Shown: positions 35,502-45,981 of the stretch, piece by piece
Layout of the letters: the number at the start of each line of letters is the position of its first letter
Position numbering within the stretch: position 1 is the stretch's first letter
From: Halicephalobus mephisto
Taxonomy: Eukaryota; Nematoda; Chromadorea; Rhabditida; Panagrolaimidae
Length of the DNA: 64,000 nucleotides
Direction of reading: 5' to 3'
Assembly (NCBI GenBank): GCA_009193035.1
Contig: SWDT01000002.1
Span: 62,001 to 126,000 of the forward strand
The notes under the pieces: generated by a model
The model's input: only the letters and a program-made list of their open reading frames with translations
Told to the model about the DNA's origin: nothing
Databases searched by the model: none
Translations under genes and position numbers: made by a program

Positions 35502-36640
35502 CTAAATCGACCGCCAAGGTTGTCCTTCCAAAATTGCCCCTCTCAATCGCCGAAATTCGTCCTTAAAAATTTTTGACAAATTTATAGAAAATAAATTTTT
35601 TTTTAAAATAAATTTGTCAAAAATATATTTTTTTATTGATTATATCGTAATTAAAGATATGATTTACAAAAAAGAACAGAGATTTTCTTTCATGATGACC
35701 GCCGACCTTGCTTGTGAATGGATCCGATCCGTTTTCATTCATCAGACACGGGTCAGGCCAATCATCCAAAAATGAGATTGAACCCACTTGACAGGTCACC
35801 TCTGTTTGAATCAATTTTCCAGTTTTCTATTTTCTGTCAAAAGAAATCATAATTTTAAAAATAAAAATATTTTTAACAAAATTCCCCAAATTTGTCTTGA
35901 CGAGAATTTTTAAAACTTTCCATTCAAAACCAAAAATTACGAAATTTTATGTTTTTTGCTTTTACAAAGTTTCAAAATCATTTTATTATAAAAATCTGAA
36001 ATTTTTGAAACTTTCCAATCAAGACCTAAAAGTAAAATTTTCTGTAACTTTTTAATTATCCTACTATAAAAATTGAAAACTTTTTTATAAAACTTTTGAA
36101 ACTTTTTTTATAAAATTTTTGAAACTTTCCAATCAAGACCTAAAAGTAAAATTTTTTAATTATCCTATTAAAAAATTGAAAACTTTTTTTATAAAATTTT
36201 CAAAACTTTCCAATCAAGACCTAAAAGTAAAATTTTCTGTAACTTTTTAATTATCCTACTATAAAAATTGAAAACTTTTTTATAAAACTTTTGAAACTTT
36301 TTTTATAAAATTTCCAAAACTTTCCAATCAAGACCTAAAAGTAAAATTTTTTTGCACTTTTGCGAAATCGTCCAATCTTTTCAGAAAACAACGAAAGACT
36401 TCATTTGAATAAAATTAACGTTTTCCTTTATTTCGTCTTCATTATTTCCTAAAATTAGAGATGATCCAAAAAATCCTCGAAAAAAATCTATTAATCCGGA
36501 AAAGGAAACTGGACTTGGGCCAGTTTTTCCTTTTTCTTTTTATAAAACATGAATTGTTCACTTTTTTGAATCGATTCGTCCCATCCAATCTGATTTGGCC
36601 ATGGAAACAGCTCTTGTGACTGGTCTGGTCGTCTTTTGCA
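35502..36640 (-). CDS. Tentative small gene, unrecognised, at least two exons
   Basis: Best-supported exons are 35668-35826 (acceptor GAAAATAG, donor GTAAATC) and 35502-35561 (acceptor TTTTTAAG, stop TAG). They join in frame and end ...EGQPWRSI. The 53 + 19 residues include CQVGSISFLDDWPDPCLMNE and have normal composition in an AT-rich setting. An upstream open stretch at about 36515-36640 with PWPNQIGWDESI and a lysine-rich tail may be an earlier exon, or may belong to something else, because its donor is weak. There are no confident start, domain or family. It could be a fast-evolving small protein or a pseudogene. Confidence 0.35.
35880..36345. repeat. Tandem repeat, about 110 bp unit
   Basis: CTTTCCAATCAAGACCTAAA followed by AGTAAAATTTT recurs four times between about 36018 and 36345, with an AAAAATTGAAAACTTTTTT linker. 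Confidence 0.75.
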
Positions 36641-36988
36641 AAAAGAAAATTTATTTATTTTTAATTTATTTTTAAATTAATTTATTTTTACTTTTTTTGA
36701 ATTTATTCTTATTTCTAAATTTTTTTAAAATTAATTTATTTTTATTTTTTTTTAATTTATTTTTATTTTTAAATTTTTTTTAAATTTACTTTTTTTAAAT
36801 TTTTAAATTTTTAAATTTATTTTTATTTTTAAATTTTTTTAAAATTAATTTATTTTTATTTTTTTTATTTATTTTTATTTCTTTATTTTTTTCCTCATGG
36901 CAATTTGTTCGATTTAATTATTTTTCAAATTTAATCATTTTTATTTTAGGTTGAAATTCTGATGATTTTTGATCGATTTTTATGAAAA

Positions 36989-39900
36989 ATGTTAAATCGT
37001 TTTTATTTTATTTTTTTGTCATTTGTGTTAATTATGACGTCATTTTCGAAAAGATGGACAGAAGAGGATGAAAGAAGGAGAATAGCTCAGGTTTGATTTG
37101 TTTTAAATATTATAAAAAAAAACAAAAATTTTCCAATTAAGACAAAAAATATAAAATTATTTTTTTATAATTTTAAAAAAATTTTTTAAATTTTCCACTT
37201 TAGACAAAAAATGTATAATTATTTTTTTATAATTTTAAAAAATGAAAATTTTTTTAATTTTCCAATTAAAAAAATATTTAATTTTTTTTATAATTTTAAA
37301 AAACAAAAATTTTTTTAATTTTCCAATTAAAAAAATATTTGATTTTTTTATAATTTTAAAAAATGAAAATTTTTTAAATTATCTTAACACGAATTTTTGA
37401 AATTTTCCACTTAAGACCAAAAACTATAAAATTTTGTATTTAATTTTTTAAAATTCGAAAATTATATTTTTTTAAAAAACAAAAATTTTTGATTTAAAAT
37501 TTTCGAAATTTTCCATTTAAGACCAAAAACATAAAATTTTATATTTTTCCAAAATTTAAGAAATATTTAAATTCTAGGAATTTAGAATTTTATGATTTTT
37601 GATCTTATTTGAAGATCGTAATCGACGAAAACTCACGAATGATTAATTGTTTTTTTTGTTAAAAATAAAAATTTTTAATGGAACGTTGATTTCAAGGTCG
37701 ATGATTTTTTGATTGACAATTTTCAAAAATAATTATTTTTAAAAAATTATTTCAGATAAAAGCAGAAGAAAAAAGATTATTCATGGAAGAGATGGGAGGT
37801 CAGAGGGGCGGATACGGTAGGGACGCTCTCTATGACGACATGGCCGGAGGCAGTAGAAAAAGCGATTATTCCAGTGAACTTTTTCCTTCTTACAGACAAT
37901 CAGAAACAAAAAGTTACTGTAGGTTTTTCGAATTCAATACTATTTAGAAAATTTGGAATTAATATTTTTAGAAAATGATTCTGAAACTGATTTTTAAAAT
38001 TATAAAAATTTAAAAATTATAAAAAAATTATAAAAATTTTAAAAAATTTAAAAATTATAAAAATTTAAAAATTATAAAAATTGTAAAATTTTAAAATTTA
38101 AAATAAAAAAGTCAATTTTTTATAGCAAATTGCCAAATTTACTATTTTTAAATTTTCTTTAATTCTTTTTTTGCGAAAATTCAAAAAATTACAATATTAT
38201 AAAATTTTTACTTTTCTAAAATTTGAATTTTTAGATTTTTTCTCAAAACTTCTAAAATAAAAAAACAAGTTGATTTTTGCAAAATAGCCAAATTTACTAC
38301 TTTGAACTTTTTAAGTTTTAAAATTTCCAAAAAAAATATTTTTTTAAATTATTAAAAATCTCAAAAAAACTTATTTTTTTTAATTATTAAAATTTCCAAA
38401 AAACTTATTTTTCTTAATTATTAAAAGTTTCAAAAAACTTATTTTTTTTAATTATTAAAATTTTCAAAAAACTTATTTTTCTTAATTATTAAAATCTTCA
38501 AAAATTATTTTTCTTAATTATTAAAAATTTCAATTTTTAGATCCTCCAAAAACCGAAACCACAATGCCTCCGGCAATCCAAAAAAATATAGTTTTGCCTT
38601 CATTCGCAGCAATCAAAAAATTTCCCAATAATTCAACAATGATCGAACCAGTCCATTGGTGTTTTTATTGTGCAAGTCCAATGAGAATTCTCTCAGATCC
38701 AATGCAACAAGCCATTCAAAATCTTCTCGACGTCAGAAGAGCCCAATTTCCAAAAGACGCAGTAGTCGTCGATTGTCATCAACCAGCTAATATAAAAACT
38801 CTTCCAAAAATTCAATGTAAACAATCATACTGTCAAACTCTGATTCTGACAGAACACGATAGAGGTGAGAATTTCTACATCATTAAACTTCAATTTTTTC
38901 TTAATTTTTTAAAATTTCTAAATTTTTTCTTAATTTTTTTAAATTTTTAAATTTTTTTGATTTTTTAAAAATTTTCTAAATTTTTTCTTAATTTTTTAAA
39001 ATTTTCTTAATTTTTAAAAATTTCTAAAATTTTTCTTAATTTTTTAAAATTTGTTCTTAATTTTAAAAATTTTCTAAATTTTTTCTTAATTTTTAAAAAT
39101 TTCTAAATTTTTTCTTAATTTTAAAAATTTTCTAAAATTTTCTCTTAATTTTTTCTTAATTTTAAATTTTTTCTTAATTTTTTAAAATTTCTAAAATTTT
39201 TCTTAATTTTTTTTAATTTTTAAATTTTTTTAACTTTTACAATAATTTTATTTTAGAATTAGTATTTCAGAAATTTTTTAAATTCTGGAAAATTTTCATT
39301 GTTTTTTATGTAATTTCACAACAAAATTGATTTTTAATGTTTACAAAAAATGTGGGTTTGAAATCTCAAGTTCCAAAATTTTTTTTAATCTTGAAAATCT
39401 GTTCCGGAAAAATTCCGCAAAAAACTGTTTTTTTAACTTTTACAATGACGTCATTTCAGAACCAATATCTCAAAAAATTTCTAAAAATTTCAAAAAACTT
39501 TAAAAATCCATTTCGATAAAATTCCGTAATAAAGTTATTTTTCAATTTTCACAGTATTGTGATTTCAAAATTAATACCTAAAATTAAATATTTTAGGTTT
39601 TTTATAATTTTGTAAAAAATATTATTTTTTATTTTTACAGTAATTTTATTTTAAAATTAATACCTAAAATTAAACATTTTAAGTTTTTTATAATTTTGTA
39701 AAAAATATTATTTTTTATTTCCATAGTAATTTTATTTTAAAATTAACACCCAAAATTAAACATTTTAGGTTTTTTATAATTTTGTAAAAAATATTCTTTT
39801 TTATTTCCATAGTAATTTTATTTTAAAATTAACACCCAAAATTAAACATTTTAAGTTTTTTATAATTTTGTAAAAAATATTCTTTTTTTAAATATTTACA

Positions 39901-40220
39901 ATGTAGTTCTAAAACTGGTATCTTTAGGGATATCCTTCGCAATGAGAGGGTGTGCAGAGCACTTCGCTGCGATCAACGAACCAATGCTTGAAGCCCGAGG
40001 AGATAACAAATGTCTCAAACTCCACACAAATCTAGACTTATATGAATGTATCTGTAAAAATCGCAAATATTGTTACAAAGGTTCCACAGATTACAAAATT
40101 GAAGCAGCTTCCGATCAAACACCGCTATTTCCAGCACCTTTATCATCATCTAATTCCAAAAATTGCAAATTTCTAACAATATTATTAATTTTGTGCCATT
40201 TAGGTTTTTTAAAATTTTAA
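36989..40220 (+). CDS. Secreted Ly6/uPAR-like (three-finger) protein, probably GPI-anchored, 293 aa
   Basis: Exons 36989-37090, 37756-37918, 38541-38864 and 39928-40220 join in frame to 293 residues. The start was chosen because it gives a signal peptide (MLNRFYFIFLSFVLIMTSFS); the upstream ATG at 36982 is in another frame and hits a stop. A charged linker (about 25-125) precedes a ten-cysteine domain from C129xxC132 to about residue 255, with CKQSYC and ECIC inside. This cysteine count and order suit a Ly6/three-finger fold. A Ser-rich stretch and a hydrophobic C-terminus (FLTILLILCHLGFL) suggest a GPI signal. AATAAA follows at about 40225 and 40257. Such proteins act at the cell surface, often on ion channels or receptors; the partner here is unknown. 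The 120-residue N-terminal extension is unusual. Confidence 0.75.
39560..39895. repeat. Tandem repeat in the last intron of the Ly6-like gene
   Basis: Four units of about 87 bases with TTTTATAATTTTGTAAAAAA and TAGTAATTTTATTTTAAAAT. The intron around 38870-39240 is also a short-period TTTTTTCTTAATTTTTAAAA array. Confidence 0.75.
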
Positions 40221-42347
40221 AAAAAATAAAATTCTAAAAATACCGGTTTTTTCTTCAATAAAAAGTTTCCATAAAAGTAAGCCTCTTCTCGTGCAATCCC
40301 TTCTTATTGCAAACAATCAGCTTTTCCTCGACACCAAAGAAAAGAACGTTTTAGAAAAATCCTGGCAGTCTGCACTTTGTAATATGTCAATTGTTGTTTC
40401 CTCGAGATCCTTTTCTAAGAACAAATGTATCAACTGATCCTTATTTTTGTTATTTTAATTTTCGATAAACCAAAATTATCAATTTTTTTCTGTTTTTAGT
40501 AAACTTAAAAATTTCGTAATGTATTGTTATTTTTTAAACATCTTTATTCAAAAAATAAATCAACTAATCCATATTTTTGGTGTTTTAAAACAAAATTATC
40601 AATTTTTATTTAATTTTCAGTAAATTATCATTTCTCAAATATCTTCTAAAAAATACATTAATTTATTCATATTTTTGTTATTTTTAATTTATTTTAAAAC
40701 AAAATTATTAATTTTAATTTAATTTTCAGTAAATTTTTATTTCTCAAATATTTTCTAAAAAATACATTCATTTATTCATATTTTTGTTATTTTTAATTTA
40801 TTTAAAAATAAAATTATTAATTTTAATTTAATTTTCAGTAAATTCAAATATTATATCTAAATTGTTATTTCTTAAATATCTTCTAAAAAATACATTAATT
40901 TATTTATATTTTTATTATTTTTAATTTATTTAATTTATTTAAAAACAAAATTATCAATTTATTTTTAAACTTAGAAATTGCATTATTTTTCCTTCAAAAT
41001 CCTATTTTTAAAATATTTATTGATTTTTTAAATTTATTCAAATTTTATTTGCTTTAAATTTAAAAATCTCACAACATCCAATTTTTTTCGAAATTCTTTT
41101 TCAAAAAACACTCGACCAAACCGTTCATATCCTTTTTTACCATGATTAATTACAAAATATTGTAAATTTTATTTTTAGTAAATGTAAAAACTCCACAATA
41201 CCGAAATTGTTTCTTTTAAATTTTTTTTTAAGAAATAACATATTCAAAACTTTCATTTTTTTTACTTTTTTAATCCGTATTAAAAACATCAAGTTCTTTT
41301 CATTTCGAATAGGAATAGAATCTTTGTGATATTTCAACTATTTCTTCGAAATCCATTTCAGAGAAAAGTACATCAATTAATCTTTTTCTATAATTGTTAA
41401 TTTATTATAAAAAAAACTGTAAATTTCGTTAAATAAATTAAAACTACCGTAACATCTGAATTGTTTTCGAGATCTACCCAAAATACTATATTAATTTATT
41501 TTCCTACCATTATTAAACTATTACAAAAATTACTGTAAATTTTGTTAAAACTTTCGAAGTATGTCAATTGTTTTTTTCTAGATTTTCTAAGACGTAATAT
41601 AATAATTTACCTATATTTTTGTTGTTTTAAATTTATAACAAACAATATTGTCAATTTTGTTTTTATTTTAAAACTTCATTATATATCATTGTTTAAGATT
41701 CTCCTCTAAAAATAATATGTTAATTAATTTGTACTTTTTAAATTTATTATAAATTAATAGTTTTTTTGTAAATTTCGCAACATATAAATCTTTATTTTTT
41801 GGATTTAAAAAACAATCTATTAATTGATTTTTTTATTATTTTTAATTTATTACAAAACATCATTCTAAATTTCGTTTTTTGTAAATTCAAAAATCCCATA
41901 ATATTCAAATTGTTCTTTTCCAAGATCCTTTTCCCAAAAATCCCATATCGAACTGTTTTCATTTTTCTTATTATCACTTTTAATCCATGATAAAACAACC
42001 AATTTTGTTCTCATCCCTACTAAGCAAAAAATTCGTGATTACATTAACCGACCCAAAACCATTCCCCCTATGGTTAAATTATAGAATTCCCATTACCTTT
42101 TCTCCGAAAACCATCCATGAATCATTTTCCCATTCCCAAAAAGATGAAACCAATTTTGAGGACATGATTTCCACATTTGATGTCTGAATTTGTAGGACAG
42201 TTTTTCTTCTTCAATGCACATTTCCGCTTCAGTTTTCTGTGACGTAACGTGTATGCTTTTAGAAAGTCTAAAACTAGTTGTGGTCTTCGGACTCATTTTA
42301 TTCGGTCCAGAATGTCGTTATTTACCTTTTCCAGGTTGAATTCTAAC
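40221..42347. other. Intergenic, AT-rich with loose repeats
   Basis: Positions 40440-40960 contain diverged units of AATTTAATTTTCAGTAAATT and TTTCTAAAAAATACATTAAT. No frame has a recognisable product or coherent splice sites. The last 150 bases hold the upstream region of the phosphatase gene. Confidence 0.5.
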
Positions 42348-44374
42348 ATGACTTTCGATAATTTCCCAAAAACCACTACCGCTACGGAATCCAAAAGTAA
42401 ATTGTTTTCAATTTGTCAAATTCGTCCATATTTGTTCATCGCCGGATATGGAGCACTATCAGTTCAGAAAGTAAAGGAATTAGGAATCACTCATGCAGTT
42501 GATGCTACGAATATTCTAAAAGCTCAAAAAGTTGAGAATGTGGAGTACATTGAAGTCAAAGTTGATGACAACGAAATGGCCAACTTGACGCCCTACTTTG
42601 AACAAGTCGCGAAATTCATTGAAAATGCAAAAAATTCTGTAAGTTCCCGCATTATACTACATATATAGATATGGTAGATTCCAGTCACATCATTGCAAGC
42701 ATTAAAAATAAGGAGTATTACGAAATTCTCTAGGAGTGATTTTTAGGAAATCTTAAAATTTAGGATTCCAAATATAAGCTACAAAATAATACCGTCACAA
42801 AAAGTACAAACAAGTATTATTATGAAATTGTTTTCATGTGAATTTATGGATTTTTTAGAAAGATTTAGAATTTCTAGTTTCACATATCAAAAAGCTCCTA
42901 GTAAATTCCAGTGTTCTGAGATTACTTCAAAGTTTTTGCAGAATTCCAATAAGCATGGAAACTACAAATGAAAATTACTACAAAATAGACACAACACGAC
43001 TTCCTAAGGCTTTTTAGAAAATAAAACCCTCCGATTTCATATATCAGTTTCGTTTTGAACGGATTCTGAAAGATTCTAGACTTCCGAAGCTTCAGTAAAA
43101 TCCTCAAATGTTTCAAAACACTCCACTAGATTCTAGAAAATTCTCAGAATTCTGATTTAAAAAAAAAACAAAATTATAAATTACAAAACTCACATACTCG
43201 GTTTGTGTTTTAATCTCATGACTTCTTCGACGACTTCGTGCGTGAGAGAATAGGTGACTTCCTTGGTGACTTTGTTGATTCTTCCTTCGCCTCTGACACG
43301 GATCAACATGAGACATTCGTTGATTATATCACCACAATACTTCTGAGCGATTAATCCGGTTGCACGGACAACCAGGGGATCGACGTTGTTGACTCCAGCT
43401 CCGGTAAATTGCCTCAACATCACAGCATCCGGAAAAATGCTCTTTCGTTCTTTGATTTCTTGGATGAATTGCTTTCGATTTTCTTCTTCTGTATCCACAG
43501 GAATTCGTTCTAAAAGTTTCCTGGCCTCAGTGGCGGAGGTTTTGCTGATTTTTACGTCTTCTTTCATATATGAATCCAAAGGTTCTTCGTTGATCTCCTC
43601 TTGTGGAGGGTCATCGTCTTGTCCTGGATCCATAGCAAAAATGGAATCTGAAACAAAAGTCATATAAAAACACAAATAAACCTTGTTACGAAATTTTAGG
43701 ATTTCCACAGAACTAAAAAGAGAGAGAGTTAGGACAGAGCGAGTCAATTTTGATAGAAATTACCAAAATTACCACTTTTGTATTCTCACTCGCTCTCTGC
43801 GCGGGAATTCAAAAATCTTAAAAAATCAAAAATCAATGTTTCCCGAAATTATCATGAAATAAATTTCTAGAATTACTTCAAAATGAAAGAACATGAATCG
43901 AATTCAATAGTAAATTACCAGATTTTTTTATTTCTATAAAATTTCCTCGTTTTTATGCAGAAATTTGAAAATTCCAAGTTTTAATTAAATATATGATAAT
44001 TTGAATTTATTAAAACTCAAGAATAGTATTGAAGGTAATTATCATCTAAATCAGAAATTTTCGTGTTTAAAATTTTATTAATTTTCGCGTTTCAGAACGG
44101 TAAAGCCCTCGTTTACTGTGCCGCAGGCATTTCCAGATCGGCGACTCTTTGCATGATGTATCTCGTCATTTCAGAAGGTGTTTCCCTCAAAGAAGCCTTC
44201 GTCGAAGTCGGGAAAGCAAGACCGATAATCGCCCCTAATCTCGGATTCTGGCGCCAGATGATCGCCTACGAAACAGAAAAAAAAGGAAATTCGTCAGTTT
44301 CTCTTCTGAAGGGCGGGATGCGCAGATCGATCCCTGATGTTTATCTGTACAAATCAAGTTTGCTTAACTCATGA
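42348..44374 (+). CDS. Dual-specificity phosphatase (DUSP14/18-like), 189 aa, with Tyr before the catalytic Cys
   Basis: Exons 42348-42638 and 44096-44374 join in phase 0 to give 189 residues, the usual size of small atypical DUSPs. It should dephosphorylate phospho-Tyr/Ser/Thr. Visible parts are an N-terminal IRPYLFIAGYGA strand, general-acid candidates D73/D74 in VKVDDNEMANLTPYF, and the CX5R loop C105-A-A-G-I-S-R111 followed by SAT. The residue before C105 is Tyr instead of the usual His. The region after the loop (EGVSLKEAF, ARPIIAPN, GFWRQ) is typical. A TTTTCCAG acceptor lies just upstream of the ATG, possibly for a spliced leader. AATAAA is at 44390. The intron (42639-44095) contains the TAF10-like gene on the other strand. 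Confidence 0.88.
43190..43633 (-). CDS. TAF10-like TFIID/SAGA histone-fold subunit, 147 aa, nested gene
   Basis: A single open exon of 147 residues from the ATG at 43633, which follows a TTGTTTCAG acceptor by 15 bases, to a TGA at 43190-43192. An acidic N-terminus (MDPGQDDDPPQEEINEEPLD) is followed by a histone-fold region. IFPDAVM, VDPLVVRATGLIAQKYCGDI, and YSLTHEVVEEVM correspond to the IPDAV, LAAQKF.SDIA and YTLTMEDL landmarks of TAF10. TAF10 pairs with TAF3, TAF8 or SUPT7L inside TFIID and SAGA to support RNA polymerase II initiation. The stop codon overlaps a good donor (GTGAGT), so a further 3' exon cannot be excluded, though I found none. The gene lies within the phosphatase intron on the opposite strand. 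Confidence 0.75.
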   Translation of the reverse strand: MDPGQDDDPPQEEINEEPLDSYMKEDVKISKTSATEARKLLERIPVDTEEENRKQFIQEIKERKSIFPDAVMLRQFTGAGVNNVDPLVVRATGLIAQKYCGDIINECLMLIRVRGEGRINKVTKEVTYSLTHEVVEEVMRLKHKPSM

Positions 44375-44389
44375 TTGTTGTAAATTTTG

Positions 44390-44395
44390 AATAAA
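44390..44395 (+). terminator. Polyadenylation signal AATAAA of the phosphatase gene
   Basis: AATAAA lies 16 bases after the phosphatase stop codon, a normal nematode distance. Confidence 0.7.
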
Positions 44396-44456
44396 GTATA
44401 TTTGAAAACATTCATTAAACAAATCTGGCCGAGATCAGACATAAAACAAGGACAAA

Positions 44457-45298
44457 TCAACCACGAAGTTGGATCTGATTTTTCTTCTGCAAATCCGCGA
44501 CTTCGTCCTCGCTCAAAATACGGATGCTGTGTTCCTTTTGATAAGTAACGATTTCTTCTGATTTTTCCTGGAGTTTCTTCAGCAAAACACGATGCAGATC
44601 AGCTCTCTGTAAAAATCTAACAATTAAAATAGAAAAAAAACCAAACCTCGTTGAATTCCAAATGTTTCTTTTTTAGATCTTCTTCGACGGTCGACTCCAG
44701 CGAAACATCCCCCGCGACCCTCAAGATTTTCCTCGTGCCTGGCAGTGTTTGCATCACTTTTATTACTCCACTAAATATGATTTAATCAGAAATAAGCTAT
44801 GAGGATTTTTTAAAAACAGAAATTTATATAAAATAGTTAATATAGGAAGTAAAACTTGATTGAAGGCAGGAATTGATATATAAACCATAAAAATTGGTTA
44901 AAAATAAAAATTTACATATAAAACTCGAAATTTGATGAAAATAAGAATTCATTTATATACTACGGAACTTGGATGATGTAAATTAGTATATAAACCATAA
45001 AAATTAATTAAAAATAAAAATTTACATATAAAACTTGAAATTTGATGAAAATAAGAATTTATTTATATATCAAAGATAGGATTTTAATAAAAGTAAAAGT
45101 TGATATATAAACCATGGAAATTGGCTAAAAACAGAAATTTTTATATGAAACTTACCTGAGTTCCCGCATATCGCCCTCTAGAGTAGACAACTCCGACAGA
45201 ATCTCCTGTTGTTGTTCGCGAAGTTCACGAAATCCATTGACAACCTTCTCCTGAGCCTTCAAGGCCTCTTTCTCGGCTTTCTTCTTATCTGTGGCCAT
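44457..45298 (-). CDS. Prefoldin subunit 2
   Basis: Exons 45156-45298, 44647-44770 and 44457-44606 join to 138 residues, normal for prefoldin beta subunits. Prefoldin is the hexameric cytosolic cochaperone that passes unfolded actin and tubulin to the CCT chaperonin. A first helix rich in Lys/Glu with FRELREQQQEILSELSTLEG is followed by a hairpin segment (TRKILRVAGDVSLESTVEED) and a second long helix (LLKKLQEKSEEI) ending in charged residues. This coiled-coil/beta-hairpin/coiled-coil order fits subunit 2, and RK-x-x-R-x-x-G matches its hairpin. The gene converges on the phosphatase gene with 82 bases between stop codons. The first intron (44771-45155) contains a 120-base tandem repeat. Confidence 0.85.
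44820..45145. repeat. Tandem repeat in the first intron of prefoldin subunit 2
   Basis: About three units of roughly 115-120 bases with ATATATAAACCATAAAAATT, AAAATAAAAATTTACATATA and TTGATGAAAATAAGAATT. Confidence 0.75.
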
Positions 45299-45981
45299 TA
45301 TTGGGGAAAAACAAATTCAAAATAAAAACGACCAATTTTCAGGAAAGTGCAGTAAAGCGAAAACCAAACGCCCGAAAAATCGCGTCGAGAAAAAATTGGA
45401 ACATCAAAGAACGAAACAAAACACAAAATTTCCCTAAAAATTTTTAAAATTCTAAAATTCTACTTTTTGTTAAAAAATAAAAATAAAATTGTCGAATTTT
45501 AAAAATTAAAATCTCATGGAACTTTTAAAATTTCATATAAACATTTCAAATTTTCTAAATTCTTTGAAATTAAAAAATTTTAAATAAAATCCCAAATTTT
45601 TTTAGGATTTCTAGAATTAACATCTGATGGCTTGGATTTTAAGTTTTTTAAAAATTCATGTCGAAAAAATTTCGAAAAATTAAAAAAAATTAAAAAATTT
45701 TTTAAAATTTTGAAATTTTAAAGATTTCTGAAATTCTTGTCGAGACCATTTTGTGAAAAATGTTTAATTTTTACAATACTGTAGTTGATTTATAAAATAT
45801 CTATAAAAAATTTGTCGATATTTTTATTCAAAATCAAAATTTTTCAAATTTTTTTAAAAATAATTATTTCTAAAATTTTAAAATTCACAAAAATCTGTTA
45901 AAAAATTTCCAAAATTTTATTTAACCATAGATTTTTTAAAAATTCAAAAAAAATAAACATCAAACTCAACAAAGAACGAGA
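45299..45981. other. Intergenic between POP1 and prefoldin subunit 2
   Basis: Mostly AT-rich filler between two genes of the same orientation. No distinct feature is seen beyond the upstream region of prefoldin subunit 2. Confidence 0.5.
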
